DNA of 64,000 nt from CAZRGZ01 sp964599775 (GCA_964599775.1 CAZRGZ010000004.1:1-64000), one strand, 5' to 3'; positions 1 through 8,443 are shown, counted from the stretch's first letter. Notes: generated by a model from the letters alone, not told the origin. Program-made: numbers and translations.

Positions 1-71
1 ACGACATCAGCTAATATAGACCTCTTTCATTTTAGTGTTTCTCTCATCAGTATTTCCGCGAGTTATTTGTA

Positions 72-97
72 TTATATATATATATATATATATATAT
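72..97. repeat. AT dinucleotide microsatellite
   Basis: An uninterrupted run of alternating A and T lies in the AT-rich stretch before the first gene. It probably has no coding role. Positions 1-197 otherwise show no open reading frame that I would defend. Confidence 0.8.
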
Positions 98-197
98 CGA
101 TTATTTGTCAATACTTTTTTGCAAAAAAGTAAAGTTTTGGTTATAAAACCCTATCATCTCGATGTAAAAACGCTCCGCAGCGCTATAGAAAACATGC

Positions 198-203
198 TAC
201 AAT
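198..203 (+). promoter_or_regulatory. -10 box TACAAT, leaderless start
   Basis: TACAAT ends 7 nt before the ATG at 211, leaving no room for a ribosome binding site. The same arrangement precedes many genes in this window. A short GC-rich hairpin (cgctccgcagcg) lies just upstream around 171-182. Confidence 0.55.
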
Positions 204-210
204 AAAGCAT

Positions 211-591
211 ATGGTTATAGCATTTGTGGTATGGTGGTATGGCGCCGGATGGCGACGTCGCGCGATGTTTGTGCGCGACCGTTTGGCACGAATTATGGAT
301 GCGTTTTCGATTGATTTACTCCTGAAAACACTGTTTTCGCCCTTTCGGCAGATTTCCAACGTATCAGTAGATGGCCCCATTGGCGTGCGGATTCGCGCGT
401 GGTTTGACAAGCTTATTTCGAGAATCATTGGGGCGATTGTGCGTATGCTTACCATAATTGCGGGAGTGATTGTGCTACTATTGGCCGTTGTGTGGGGTGT
501 GGCAGTGTTGCTTGCCTGGCCGCTGATTCCGCTGCTGCCAATTGTTGGGCTTATTCTTAGCTTTATGGGGTGGTTACCATGGATGGCGTAA
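211..591 (+). CDS. small integral membrane protein, function unknown
   Basis: This 126-residue protein has an N-terminal hydrophobic segment (residues 1-9), a basic amphipathic region (GWRRR, VRDRLAR) and two closely spaced hydrophobic helices at about residues 70-100 and 103-122. The basic loop suggests a peripheral cytoplasmic face. I do not recognise a characterised family. It overlaps the start of the AAA+ gene that follows, so the two are almost certainly co-transcribed, and it may anchor or partner that membrane-bound ATPase (inference). The start codon follows a -10 box directly, which suggests leaderless translation. Confidence 0.75.
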   Translation: MVIAFVVWWYGAGWRRRAMFVRDRLARIMDAFSIDLLLKTLFSPFRQISNVSVDGPIGVRIRAWFDKLISRIIGAIVRMLTIIAGVIVLLLAVVWGVAVLLAWPLIPLLPIVGLILSFMGWLPWMA

Positions 592-2978
592 CTTTCAATT
601 ACAGTAGTCAGCGTGCCAAAAAGGCGCGGCTGAGTTTACTATTTAATAAGCCAGTGCGGTTTGGTCTTATTGCTGCTATGGCACTTCTCGCACTGGGTGG
701 TGGCTTTTTGCTGTGGGAAGGTGCCAGTATTGGCTGGCTGCTCCTTGGCTTAGCAGCGTTGCCTGGCATGGCATACCAGTGGTGGAAGGGCGATTTACAG
801 AATATTCCAGTAAAAAAGAACCCCAGCAGCATAGATGACGTACTCGGCAGTAATGTGCTGGCACGGCTGGGCGAAGCGCCCACGCCACAAACAATCGCAG
901 AAGCAATTATGCAGGTGAATGGCGGCCATTTTTTTGCCGCACGGTTTGCCATTGGTCCGCAGGTGCTGCACGACACTGCAGCTGCTGATGCAGCGGCAAC
1001 CACTGAGGTGTGGCAAGCGGCGCTTAAGTTACGCGAAGAGCTGGGTGTTGAAGAAGTGTCGGCAGCGGTTTTGGTGGTAGCGCTCGTGCAAACCCAGCCG
1101 GTCATGAAACAGCTTTTGGCACATTTGCAACTCGATGAAGCCGATGTAATAGATGGCGCGCGCTGGTTCCACCATATTCAGCAGATGATTGATGACCAAA
1201 GCAAGTTTCGACGCACTGGTGGCTTTGGGCGTGATTGGTCGTTTGGCTATATTCCGTATCTCAAACGATTTGGGCAAAATATTAGTGAGCAAATTGTTCG
1301 GGGTGGCTTGATGCATGTTGAGCTTGAGGCGCATACGCAAGCGTTGGCGCAAATGCTCGAAACATTCGGCAGTGGCGGCCGTCAAAATGTCACACTAGTA
1401 GGGCCGGCAGGCGCAGGTAAAACTACAATAGTACATGCCTTCGCCGAAAAGCTTATGGACGGTTCAGCAGCGGTGCCGAACAACTTGCAATTCCGGCAGG
1501 TCATTAGCCTTGACCCATCGGCACTTATTTCGGCTGCTCCTGGTCGTGGTGAGCTTGAGGGGCTTGTCACGCGTGTACTAAACGAAGCATACAGGGCGAA
1601 AAATATCATCGTTTGTTTAGATGACGCCCAATTGTTTTTCGAAGAAGGGGTGGGCTCGGTTGACCTTAGTAACTTGCTGATGCCTATTTTGGAAGGCGGC
1701 GGTTTACGGCTGGTACTAACCATGGACGAGCAGCGTTGGCTACAGATTTCACAGCGCAACCCGTCGCTAGTGAATGCGCTCAACCGTGTCACGGTTGCGC
1801 CCGCCACGCAAGAAGAAACTATGAAGGTGCTGCAAGATAACTTAATTATCACCGAGTTTCAGCGTAAGGTGACGTACATGTATCAGTCTCTACTCGAGGC
1901 CTATCGTTTAAGCGAACGGTACATTCATGAGCTTGCTATGCCCGGGCGCGCTTTAAAATTGCTTGAATCTGCCGCCAGCTATGCCGAAAATGGCTTAGTC
2001 ACGGCGCGGTCAGTCCAACAGGCAATTGAACAAACCATGAATATCAAAGTTGGCGTGGCAAGTGGCGGTGATGAGCGTGAGAAGTTATTGAACCTCGAAG
2101 AGCTCATTCATAAGCGCATGATTAACCAAACACGGGCTGTAAATGTGGTAAGTGATGCCCTGCGCCGCGCGCGTTCGGGGGTGCGCAACCAAAACCGGCC
2201 GATTGGTACCTTTCTTTTCTTGGGGCCAACTGGGGTAGGAAAAACCGAGCTTTCGAAAGCTCTGGCCGACGTGTATTTCGGTGGCGAGGACCGCTTAGTG
2301 CGGGTAGACTTAAACGAATACGTCGGGGCTGATGACGTACGACGGCTGATTGCCGATGGCTCTGAGGACCCACATAGCTTAACGGCGCAGATGATGAAAC
2401 AGCCCTTTAGCGTGGTGCTGCTTGATGAGATAGAAAAGGCACACCCCAATGTGCTCGCAACCTTGCTACAGCTACTTGATGAAGGTATCTTGCGGGATAT
2501 TAAAAACCGTGAGGTGAGCTTTCGTGATGCAATCGTCATCGCAACCAGCAATGCCGGTGCGGATAGAATTCGACAGTATATTGATGCGGGATATAAGTTG
2601 GAGCAGTTTGAAGAGCAGTTTACCAACGAGCTCATCGACACGCAGCAATTCCGGCCCGAGTTTTTAAACCGCTTTGATGAAATCGTACTATTCCGCCCCC
2701 TCAGTAAAGAAGAGCTGTTGCAGGTTATTGATCTCATTTTAGCCAGTATCAATAAAAACCTGGCTTTACAAAAAATTAGTGTGGCCGTGACCGAAGACGC
2801 GAAGCTAAAACTGGTAGATGCCGGATATGACCCTCGCCTCGGGGCGCGGCCAATGCGCCGTGTAGTGCAACGCACGGTGGAAAACTTGGTAGCCAAGCGT
2901 ATGCTAAGTGGCAGCGTAACGCCAGGTGAAGTAATACAAATTAATGCAGAATCAATAGCGGAGATATTAGGGCAATGA
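579..2978 (+). CDS. membrane-anchored ClpA/ClpB-type double AAA+ ATPase
   Basis: A protein of about 800 residues with two N-terminal transmembrane helices (about 28-70), a helical Clp-N-like region (about 85-200) and two AAA+ modules. The first has Walker A GPAGAGKTT near residue 275 and Walker B CLDDA near 345. The second has Walker A GPTGVGKTE near 548 and Walker B LLDEIEKAHPNV near 613, followed by the FLNRFDEIVLF arginine-finger region and a D2-small C-terminal domain (GYDPRLGARPMRR). Soluble Clp unfoldases lack the TM pair, so this one probably remodels proteins at the membrane. ATG 579 is chosen over GTG 570 because GGGGTGG lies just upstream. No ClpP-binding IGL-type loop is evident, so a protease partner is not implied. 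It overlaps its neighbours on both sides, forming an operon. Confidence 0.9.
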   Translation: MDGVTFNYSSQRAKKARLSLLFNKPVRFGLIAAMALLALGGGFLLWEGASIGWLLLGLAALPGMAYQWWKGDLQNIPVKKNPSSIDDVLGSNVLARLGEAPTPQTIAEAIMQVNGGHFFAARFAIGPQVLHDTAAADAAATTEVWQAALKLREELGVEEVSAAVLVVALVQTQPVMKQLLAHLQLDEADVIDGARWFHHIQQMIDDQSKFRRTGGFGRDWSFGYIPYLKRFGQNISEQIVRGGLMHVELEAHTQALAQMLETFGSGGRQNVTLVGPAGAGKTTIVHAFAEKLMDGSAAVPNNLQFRQVISLDPSALISAAPGRGELEGLVTRVLNEAYRAKNIIVCLDDAQLFFEEGVGSVDLSNLLMPILEGGGLRLVLTMDEQRWLQISQRNPSLVNALNRVTVAPATQEETMKVLQDNLIITEFQRKVTYMYQSLLEAYRLSERYIHELAMPGRALKLLESAASYAENGLVTARSVQQAIEQTMNIKVGVASGGDEREKLLNLEELIHKRMINQTRAVNVVSDALRRARSGVRNQNRPIGTFLFLGPTGVGKTELSKALADVYFGGEDRLVRVDLNEYVGADDVRRLIADGSEDPHSLTAQMMKQPFSVVLLDEIEKAHPNVLATLLQLLDEGILRDIKNREVSFRDAIVIATSNAGADRIRQYIDAGYKLEQFEEQFTNELIDTQQFRPEFLNRFDEIVLFRPLSKEELLQVIDLILASINKNLALQKISVAVTEDAKLKLVDAGYDPRLGARPMRRVVQRTVENLVAKRMLSGSVTPGEVIQINAESIAEILGQ

Positions 2979-3511
2979 AAGAGATAACCGAAAAATATTT
3001 GGCACAGTTTGTGTACGGAGCGATTGATGGGACAGTGACCACCTTCGCCGTGGTAGCAGCCGCAGCGGGGGCGCGGCTTGACCCAGTGGTGATTATTATT
3101 CTTGGGTTGGCCAATCTTATTGCTGACGGGTTCTCTATGGGGGCGAGCGCGTACCTTTCGGGCAAGTCAGAACGCGATTTACGAAAAAGCAAAGACGAAA
3201 CCCACGAAGATGAGAGGCGGCCAATCGCCGATGGGCTAGCTACCTTCGGCTCGTTTGTCGTGGTGGGGTTTATTCCTATTATTATTTACATGTTTGCCGC
3301 GCTGGTCAATTGGAACCCTGCGGGCGAAACCTTATTTGCGATTAGCTGCTTCCTGACAGGGGCGGCCTTCATGGCAATCGGGATTGTCAAAGGGCAAATG
3401 ACCAAAACAAGCCAGTTAAAAGCGGCAGTTGAAACACTACTACTTGGTGGTATTGCCGCGGCATTGGCGTACTTTTTGGGCGATGTGTTGGCGCGGGCGT
3501 TTGGCGTGTAA
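2975..3511 (+). CDS. VIT1/CCC1 family Fe/Mn transporter-like protein
   Basis: A 178-residue membrane protein. The N-terminus carries the family hallmark (YGAIDGTVTTFAVVAA, then LGLANLIADGFSMGASAYLSGKSERD), with the conserved Asp, Gly and Met residues of the first two helices. Further helices lie at about 88-105, 112-132 and 145-172. A charged segment at about 70-85 (KSKDETHEDE) corresponds to the cytosolic metal-binding region but is much shorter than in plant VIT1. Members export Fe2+ or Mn2+ from the cytosol. The ATG overlaps the upstream TGA stop (ATGA), so translation is coupled to the AAA+ gene. Fur lies 1.6 kb downstream on the other strand, which fits metal homeostasis but proves nothing. 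Confidence 0.85.
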   Translation: MKEITEKYLAQFVYGAIDGTVTTFAVVAAAAGARLDPVVIIILGLANLIADGFSMGASAYLSGKSERDLRKSKDETHEDERRPIADGLATFGSFVVVGFIPIIIYMFAALVNWNPAGETLFAISCFLTGAAFMAIGIVKGQMTKTSQLKAAVETLLLGGIAAALAYFLGDVLARAFGV

Positions 3512-3529
3512 AATGGCCAGCAAAAAATC

Positions 3530-3656
3530 CACAAAAAGGGCTACTTTTCACAAATAACCCGTTACGCGCCAGGGATTTCTTGGGCCCCGGCGCCAGGAAA
3601 TCCGTGGGCTGCACTTCGCTTTTAGGTTATTTTTAGAAAAGTAGCCCTTTTTTGTG
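3530..3656. ncRNA. large structured hairpin element, copy 1
   Basis: An imperfect outer stem of about 20 bp (3530-3549 with 3636-3656, containing AAAGGGCTACTTTTC) encloses about 85 nt with inner pairings, for example GGATTTC with GAAATCC. The core reads GTTACGCGCCAGG, GGGCCCC, GGAAATCC, TGGGCTGCAC. Related cores occur at 12693-12816 and, inverted, at 12841-12938. It lies between convergent genes and may be a bidirectional terminator, a structured RNA or a small dispersed repeat. Confidence 0.55.
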
Positions 3657-3681
3657 AATTTTCGCTGATTTTTATTTACAG

Positions 3682-5061
3682 CTAACAACTAGACGGTGCA
3701 GCGGTATTAGCAAACCGGTCATGAATCCAGGGAAGAGTGTCTTTCACGGCAGGTGCCACTACATCGAGGTGGCTTTTACCCTCGTATACTTTATAAAACA
3801 CCGAGGGGTTTTGGGTACAAAGCTGCTGTGCCCAGGCTGCGGTGATTTTCGGGTCAACCACAGGGTCGATACTACCTTGGGCAATAAAGAGTGGCACCGG
3901 AATGTTATCGGGTTGTGGTGAGTTGAGGGCAATAATACTCTGCCACGGTTCGGTATCGGCAGGGTTGGCTTTTACGAAGTTTTCCCCCATCAGCTCTACT
4001 TCGGGCAGAATGGGCAATCCTTGGTCGGTATTTTCAATACAGCTCAAGGCGATTGTTTCCATAAGTGGAATATATTCATCATGGATAACGCGGTGCAAGC
4101 CAGCATTGTCGAATATACGGTCCCAACTTACCAACGCCATCGAGCCAAACACGCGTCCAGCAGGGGTAGGTAGGTCTTCAGCTAATAGGTCAGAAAGTTT
4201 GGTGGGTGGCGACATTGCTACCGTGCCGCGCAGGTCAAGTTCGCTTGCGTAAGTTTTCGCGAACTGCGTGGTAAAGAGCGCACTATGGCCACCCTGTGAA
4301 TGCCCAGATACGACAAACCGGTTATCGGCATTCCAGCTATTATCGTTTACCACCGTGCGTACACTATCGAGCACATTTTGCGCTGCTGCTTTGCCAATTA
4401 AATAAGGATGCTGGGTTCCTGTGCCAAGGCCTTGGTAGTCGGTCGCAACCACCATATAACCGGCATCGATATATTCTTGTACGCCGCCAATATTCTTTTG
4501 TACCAATTGTGGCGCGAGTGATGGCGCGCATTTTTGGGTTACTCCCAAAGTGCCGTGGGCCCAGGCTATGACAGGGTAGCCAGTGCTCGGTGGCGGCCGA
4601 TTTGGCGTAAATACCATGCCGCTCACCACGCTAGGCTGGCCGTCTTTGTCCTGGGAGCTATAGAGGATTCTCTCAACTTTGGCATTCTTCACATCGGCTT
4701 GTATTTCATCGTGGCGAATGAGCGTGCCCTGCGCGGTGGGGATTTCTGCAGGGTTTTCGTAAAAGCTATCTGGTAAAGATGGTTGTACGGCAATAAAAAA
4801 TGCTGCGTAGCCCAGCGCCACAACAATGATCAAAAAACCTATGCCATAAAGAATACCACTAAATATTTTATGTTGGCGCGAATGAGAGCGTTTAAAATGA
4901 ACAGGCAGAAAGCAGACAGCCATGATAATAATAACAAGTGCAACAGCAACAATAGCCCCACGCAAATCAAGCTGAATGTTCGCTAAAAGAACGGCAAGCC
5001 CAACAAGCGCAATAATACCAATAAGTGGACGAAGGACACTCAGCGAAAGGTAATCTTTCAT
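3682..5061 (-). CDS. membrane-anchored secretory-lipase-like alpha/beta hydrolase
   Basis: A 459-residue protein with three N-terminal hydrophobic helices (about 9-27, 32-52, 70-92), then an extracellular alpha/beta hydrolase domain resembling the fungal-type secretory lipase family (LIP). The nucleophile elbow GHSQGGH lies near residue 254, an Asp in GSIDPVVD near 400 and a His in GKSHLDV near 430, giving a full Ser-Asp-His triad. The oxyanion region WAHGTLGVT is present near 168. It probably cleaves esters or acylglycerols outside the cell, and a CPR episymbiont could use host lipids (inference). TATAAT lies 6 nt before the ATG, so the mRNA is probably leaderless. Confidence 0.85.
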   Translation of the reverse strand: MKDYLSLSVLRPLIGIIALVGLAVLLANIQLDLRGAIVAVALVIIIMAVCFLPVHFKRSHSRQHKIFSGILYGIGFLIIVVALGYAAFFIAVQPSLPDSFYENPAEIPTAQGTLIRHDEIQADVKNAKVERILYSSQDKDGQPSVVSGMVFTPNRPPPSTGYPVIAWAHGTLGVTQKCAPSLAPQLVQKNIGGVQEYIDAGYMVVATDYQGLGTGTQHPYLIGKAAAQNVLDSVRTVVNDNSWNADNRFVVSGHSQGGHSALFTTQFAKTYASELDLRGTVAMSPPTKLSDLLAEDLPTPAGRVFGSMALVSWDRIFDNAGLHRVIHDEYIPLMETIALSCIENTDQGLPILPEVELMGENFVKANPADTEPWQSIIALNSPQPDNIPVPLFIAQGSIDPVVDPKITAAWAQQLCTQNPSVFYKVYEGKSHLDVVAPAVKDTLPWIHDRFANTAAPSSC

Positions 5062-5088
5062 GTGCTTATTATAGCAAAAAGCTTGCGC

Positions 5089-5505
5089 TTAAGCACGAGA
5101 TGTTTCTTGGCAGTTTTGGCACAAACCATTTATTTCAAAAGTATGGCTTTGTGGCTGAAACTTGTGTTGGGTACTAATGCACGTAATAAAGTCTTCCAGT
5201 TGCGGCGAATCAATTTCAATTAACTTTTGGCAAGTAGTGCAGTGTAAGTGATGGTGATGCGGTTTGTGCGGAGCGGCGAGCTCGTAGCGCTTCTTCCAGC
5301 CGATGTGTACAATTTCTACAAGACCAATTGCATGAAAAGTTTCCAATGTACGATACAGTGTGACGCGGTCGACAGTTGGGCAATGGCGAATGAGCGTAGC
5401 GATGTCGATTGCTTCGTCGTTTTCTTGTAATGTTTGGAAAATAATCTGGCGTGGTGCGGTTGTTCGTAAATTATGTTTTTTCAATATTTGAGCAAGTGTT
5501 TCCAT
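5089..5505 (-). CDS. fur: Fur-family metal-responsive repressor
   Basis: A 138-residue protein with an N-terminal winged helix (residues 1-80, including LRTTAPRQIIFQTL and VDRVTLYRTLETF) and a C-terminal dimerisation and metal-binding domain. Two CxxC pairs (HCTTCQ and CQNCQ) form the structural zinc site, and the histidine-rich PHKPHHHHLHC segment matches the regulatory site. It could be Fur, Zur or PerR; sequence alone does not separate them. TACTAT lies 6 nt upstream of the ATG, so the mRNA is probably leaderless. The VIT1-like transporter 1.6 kb away is a possible target. Confidence 0.88.
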   Translation of the reverse strand: METLAQILKKHNLRTTAPRQIIFQTLQENDEAIDIATLIRHCPTVDRVTLYRTLETFHAIGLVEIVHIGWKKRYELAAPHKPHHHHLHCTTCQKLIEIDSPQLEDFITCISTQHKFQPQSHTFEINGLCQNCQETSRA

Positions 5506-5619
5506 AGGTTAATAGTACTGTTATTGCAACATAATTGCAATAAAAAAAGACAGAAGTTTCCCTAACTACTAAAGAAGCTATGTCATAATAGTAAAGTCCC
5601 TTCGTAGAATGGAGAGAAC

Positions 5620-6336
5620 GTGAAGGTCCACTTCAGCGATGGCGTCTCAGTGTCGCCACAAGAGGTTATAGAAGCGCCTGTCTTCAGGGACTGGTGTAGG
5701 AGGCTTCCCCCTGCGTGGCGAGGTGACGTTACCGTCGCTGCGGTAGATGCGTGGGGTGGTGAAGTGCACATGATCCAGCTCACGGTTGCCCGCGAGGGTA
5801 GCCCCTGGCCCGTTAAGCTAATGCTGCGGTCGGAGACGGTGGACATTCTCGCGCTCGTGACTGATGACACCCAGCAGTGGGTCGTATTCGTCGAGCAGGA
5901 GCGCGAAGCGGCGGGGAGCAGAGTCTTCTCTAACCCTGCCGGTGGTCGAGAATGGTCGGAAACCGCCGACGAAGCGGCCAATCGCGAGCTGCGAGAGGAG
6001 TTGGGCTTGGACGATGTTCGCATCAATTTTCAAGTGAACCTCTCTCACCTCGTTCGTCGCCCGGTGCTAGCCACTCCTGGCATTACCAACGAGCGTGTTT
6101 ACATGCTGCAAGCGGTCCTTAAGGTGGCACCTCAAGATCTCCAAGAGTTCCTGGAGGAGCTTCGCGACAAAAAGACCGGCGTCACGGCTGAGGGTGAGGA
6201 GCTCACCCTGTGCGTGGTACCCGCCAGCCAGGCGTGTGACTTCATCGAGCGTCAACAAGACCCGGACGCCAAGACCCTCTTGGCGCTGAAATACGCTGGC
6301 CTGTACTGCTCAGCCTGTACGGGTAGCACCACCTGA
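5620..6336 (+). CDS. Nudix hydrolase-domain protein, GC-rich and probably acquired
   Basis: A 238-residue protein with a perfect Nudix box near residues 108-130 (G, five residues, E, seven residues, RELREELGL). The flanking beta strands (WVVFVEQERE) fit the family, which hydrolyses nucleoside diphosphate-linked compounds. The substrate is unknown. The GTG start is supported by GGAGAG 3-9 nt upstream. Codon use is strongly biased to G/C at third positions, unlike Fur before it or the AT-rich gene after it, which points to recent acquisition. It is one of several such isolated GC-rich genes here. The N-terminal 80 residues resemble nothing I recognise. Confidence 0.85.
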   Translation: MKVHFSDGVSVSPQEVIEAPVFRDWCRRLPPAWRGDVTVAAVDAWGGEVHMIQLTVAREGSPWPVKLMLRSETVDILALVTDDTQQWVVFVEQEREAAGSRVFSNPAGGREWSETADEAANRELREELGLDDVRINFQVNLSHLVRRPVLATPGITNERVYMLQAVLKVAPQDLQEFLEELRDKKTGVTAEGEELTLCVVPASQACDFIERQQDPDAKTLLALKYAGLYCSACTGSTT

Positions 6337-6378
6337 GCTGACTAAATAGTAAATAATTTCAACATTGGTAGAGTTATT

Positions 6379-7200
6379 CTACAATAGTTTGCCTTTCGAC
6401 ACTTTTAAGTATTGTCCAGCACTAACACTTACAGAGTGCTTGCCATTGAAGATTTCGTTGTCAACGATATCACTATTGCCAACAGGTCCGCTCATTACCT
6501 CAACGTAAGCTTCCCCATAGCTCTCGATAGTATATGTACCAGGAGCGATATCAGTACCCACTTTATACATGGCGCTGTCTTTATAGTCTTTCACATCATT
6601 TAATTTTTCGTATATTTCTTTTGCGCTTTTTACGCCCAATTCCTTAAATGCACCAACTTTAATTAATACACCCTGTGTTTGAATGTTTCCAGCACCCTGA
6701 ACGTATACATATCCGAAGCTGTCAAAGTTCTCATTATCAATGATATTTCCAGCACTATCTTCTTCTGAGTAATATTTTCCGCTACCATCAAAAGGCACAA
6801 AGGCATATTCACCCTTCGGAATATCTCCCTTTACATACGACCCCGTATCAAATGCTTCTTTGGAGTCCATTAGCCCAAGGACTTTATCAAACATAATCTC
6901 TTTAGCCGTCTTTGGCTCTGGCTCTTCATTTTTGGTTTCTTGCGCTGTCTGAGATGTTTCGCTTGCCTGACTGTTGTTTTGACTCGTTTCATCAGAGGGT
7001 GAGAATATTCCAATAAGTACAATTAAAACTATAATCGCACCAACCACCTTAAGAGTTGTTTTAACACCTTTAGGCATTGCTTTCCATTGCTCTTTGGATT
7101 TTTCCCAGTCTTGTTGTTGCTGTGCCCGTTTTTCTGCTTTTAGCTTCTTTAGTTCTTCTTCTGCTTTTAGTTTTGCTAGTTTTCTCTCTGCGCGTGACAT
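6379..7200 (-). CDS. membrane protein with coiled coil and two tandem extracellular repeats
   Basis: A 273-residue protein with a highly charged coiled coil at residues 1-45 (rich in K, E, A), one transmembrane helix at about 49-70, a Ser/Thr/Gln/Glu linker (71-105) and two similar domains. The first is near 120-185 (TGSYVKGDIPKGEYAF then NIIDNENFDSFGYV) and the second near 205-270 (AMYKVGTDIAPGTYTI then IVDNEIFNGKHSV). This xYxVGxDIPxGxY repeat is familiar from Firmicutes lipoproteins; its function is unknown. ATG 7200 is chosen because AGGAG lies 7 nt upstream; the frame remains open to 7371. It is AT-rich, unlike its GC-rich neighbour. Confidence 0.8.
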   Translation of the reverse strand: MSRAERKLAKLKAEEELKKLKAEKRAQQQQDWEKSKEQWKAMPKGVKTTLKVVGAIIVLIVLIGIFSPSDETSQNNSQASETSQTAQETKNEEPEPKTAKEIMFDKVLGLMDSKEAFDTGSYVKGDIPKGEYAFVPFDGSGKYYSEEDSAGNIIDNENFDSFGYVYVQGAGNIQTQGVLIKVGAFKELGVKSAKEIYEKLNDVKDYKDSAMYKVGTDIAPGTYTIESYGEAYVEVMSGPVGNSDIVDNEIFNGKHSVSVSAGQYLKVSKGKLL

Positions 7201-7395
7201 AAGCTCTCCTTTGGCTTGTTTGTAAATTGCTATGCTCTCGCGTGAACCAAAAAGCCCGCCACGAGCGGCCAGTCTTGCGACCACCCATAGCCGTTTCCAG
7301 CTATGACAACGGAAAGAAGTACTCATGACGAGCTGTTTCTTTCCGTTGATTTGTAAAACCATGCCAAGCATTGCTTGGTTTAGGCTTATGACATG
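7201..7395 (-). promoter_or_regulatory. structured 5' leader of the repeat-domain membrane protein
   Basis: On the minus strand a TACAAT box near 7393-7398 is followed by about 185 nt before the ATG at 7200. The leader holds a 12-bp perfect inverted repeat (caacggaaagaa at 7307-7318 with its complement at 7337-7348) and a small hairpin ccaagcattgcttgg at 7363-7377. A long leader is unusual in this mostly leaderless window, so an RNA-level control element is possible. I recognise no riboswitch class. Positions 7400-7540 hold no gene. Confidence 0.35.
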
Positions 7396-7540
7396 ATTGT
7401 ACCGTTTACACCGCTATTTTGCCATATCTGGCATAAGCACCCCGACAGAAAATCCGACCCTTTCAACTAAAAAGAAAAAATCGGTTGGGGGAAATTCAAA
7501 AATGATTCAAGGGGCGGAATTTCCTCGAAAAGTTCGTTTT

Positions 7541-7616
7541 TGGTACCCCGGGAGGGAATCGAACCCCCGACCAAAAGCTTAGAAGTCTCTTGCTCTATCC
7601 ACTGAGCTACCGGGGC
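7541..7616 (-). tRNA. tRNA-Arg (UCU)
   Basis: Cloverleaf read on the minus strand: acceptor GCCCCGG with CCGGGGT, D-arm GCTC...GAGC, anticodon loop CTTCTAA, T-arm GGGGGTTCGATTCCC, discriminator A and encoded CCA. The anticodon TCT reads AGA/AGG. Fragments of its own 5' half lie just upstream (7651-7715). Confidence 0.95.
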
Positions 7617-7650
7617 AGATGCTGTTTTAGCATTGAAACTACACCTCGAA

Positions 7651-7715
7651 TACCTCAGTGGATAGAGCGGCTAATCGTTATTTGGCCGTTTCACTTGGCA
7701 CTGAGCTACCGGGGC
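7651..7715. repeat. inverted and direct partial copies of the tRNA-Arg(UCU) 5' half
   Basis: Positions 7651-7668 (containing CTCAGTGGATAGAGC) are an inverted copy of the D-arm region 7592-7609, matching at 17 of 18 positions. Positions 7699-7715 repeat the tRNA 5' end 7600-7616 exactly over 17 nt in the same orientation. No other arm of a tRNA is present, so these are fragments and not a second tRNA gene. Confidence 0.8.
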
Positions 7716-7762
7716 GCAGCACATATATTATAACAGATGCGCAGCTAAATGCAGAGGTTGCG

Positions 7763-8110
7763 CTACTTAAGGCGGCCAAGGTGGGTGTGGTGAAAGCTGT
7801 CGCTGTGCTTCAGGCCGTAGCCAAACGCCCGATCGACAAAAATATGGAAAAACCATAGAAGACTGATGAAAAGGATAATCTGATTGTGGGTGGGGAAATA
7901 AGAACTCAAGAGGAGCGTGGGGCCGATAAGGCTATGAGCAAGGTTGTAAGTGAAGGCGCCAATACGAGTGTTGAAGAGGTAGCCCAAGGCACTAATATCG
8001 AAGGCTAAAAAGAACACGAGTAGCCAATACCACTCAAAGCCAGCAGCAAGATAAGCGACGATGGTAGCGAGGCTGGCGAGGATGTATTCGGTTTTGAGGA
8101 GGTATTTCAT
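7763..8110 (-). CDS. DUF4260 family membrane protein
   Basis: A 115-residue protein with four hydrophobic helices (about 9-27, 28-44, 52-70, 75-92) and the conserved motifs FFLAFDISALGYL, YNLAHS and FVDRAFGYGLKH, followed by FHHTHLGRLK. These match the DUF4260 family, whose function is unknown. The frame stays open upstream to 8281, but the segment before ATG 8110 is hydrophilic and overlaps repeat sequence from the tRNA-His region, so I take 8110 as the start. A GAGG motif about 11 nt upstream could serve as ribosome binding site. Confidence 0.8.
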   Translation of the reverse strand: MKYLLKTEYILASLATIVAYLAAGFEWYWLLVFFLAFDISALGYLFNTRIGAFTYNLAHSLIGPTLLLSSYFPTHNQIILFISLLWFFHIFVDRAFGYGLKHSDSFHHTHLGRLK

Positions 8111-8204
8111 GGTGACAATTGCCTCTTGAGGTATCTTCCTTATTTTATCAGATATGTAGCTAATATCATGCTCAAAATAAACTTCTGCGTATGACACTCG
8201 TTCA

Positions 8205-8221
8205 TGAACCCACGGCTTGCG
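8205..8221. repeat. partial copy of tRNA-His 3' region
   Basis: tgaacccacggc at 8205-8216 repeats tRNA-His positions 8325-8336 in the same orientation, 120 bp away, with looser similarity beyond. Nothing else of a tRNA surrounds it. Confidence 0.55.
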
Positions 8222-8262
8222 CCAGCAAGCTGACGCACTGTGACTCCAGTTCATTATGTCAT

Positions 8263-8309
8263 CCCAAGTTAAAAATCCCACTCGCAGGGAGTGAGATTTT
8301 TAACTTGGG
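8263..8309 (-). terminator. tRNA-His terminator whose stem includes the CCA end
   Basis: cccaagttaaaaatc (8263-8277) pairs perfectly with 8295-8309. The right arm contains TGG, the complement of the tRNA CCA at 8306-8308, so the 3' end of the tRNA forms the base of the hairpin. Confidence 0.75.
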
Positions 8310-8383
8310 GCGAATGATGGGAATTGAACCCACGGCCTTCGGAGCCACAACCCGACGCTCTAACCGACTGAGCTACATTCGCC
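8306..8383 (-). tRNA. tRNA-His (GUG)
   Basis: Minus-strand cloverleaf with the extra G(-1) typical of tRNA-His, acceptor GCGAATG with CATTCGC, anticodon loop TTGTGGC, T-arm GTGGGTTCAATTCCCAT, C at position 73 and an encoded CCA. The anticodon GTG reads CAC/CAU. Confidence 0.95.
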
Positions 8384-8443
8384 ATAGCTTTTGCAAGTGG
8401 TATTATAGCAAATTTTAGGCAAAATGTACAGGGTCTTTGTGCT

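Noticed and set aside
72..97. AT repeat as a replication origin or A+T-rich DUE
   Set aside because: No DnaA-box cluster or dnaA/dnaN neighbours are present; it is only a dinucleotide run.
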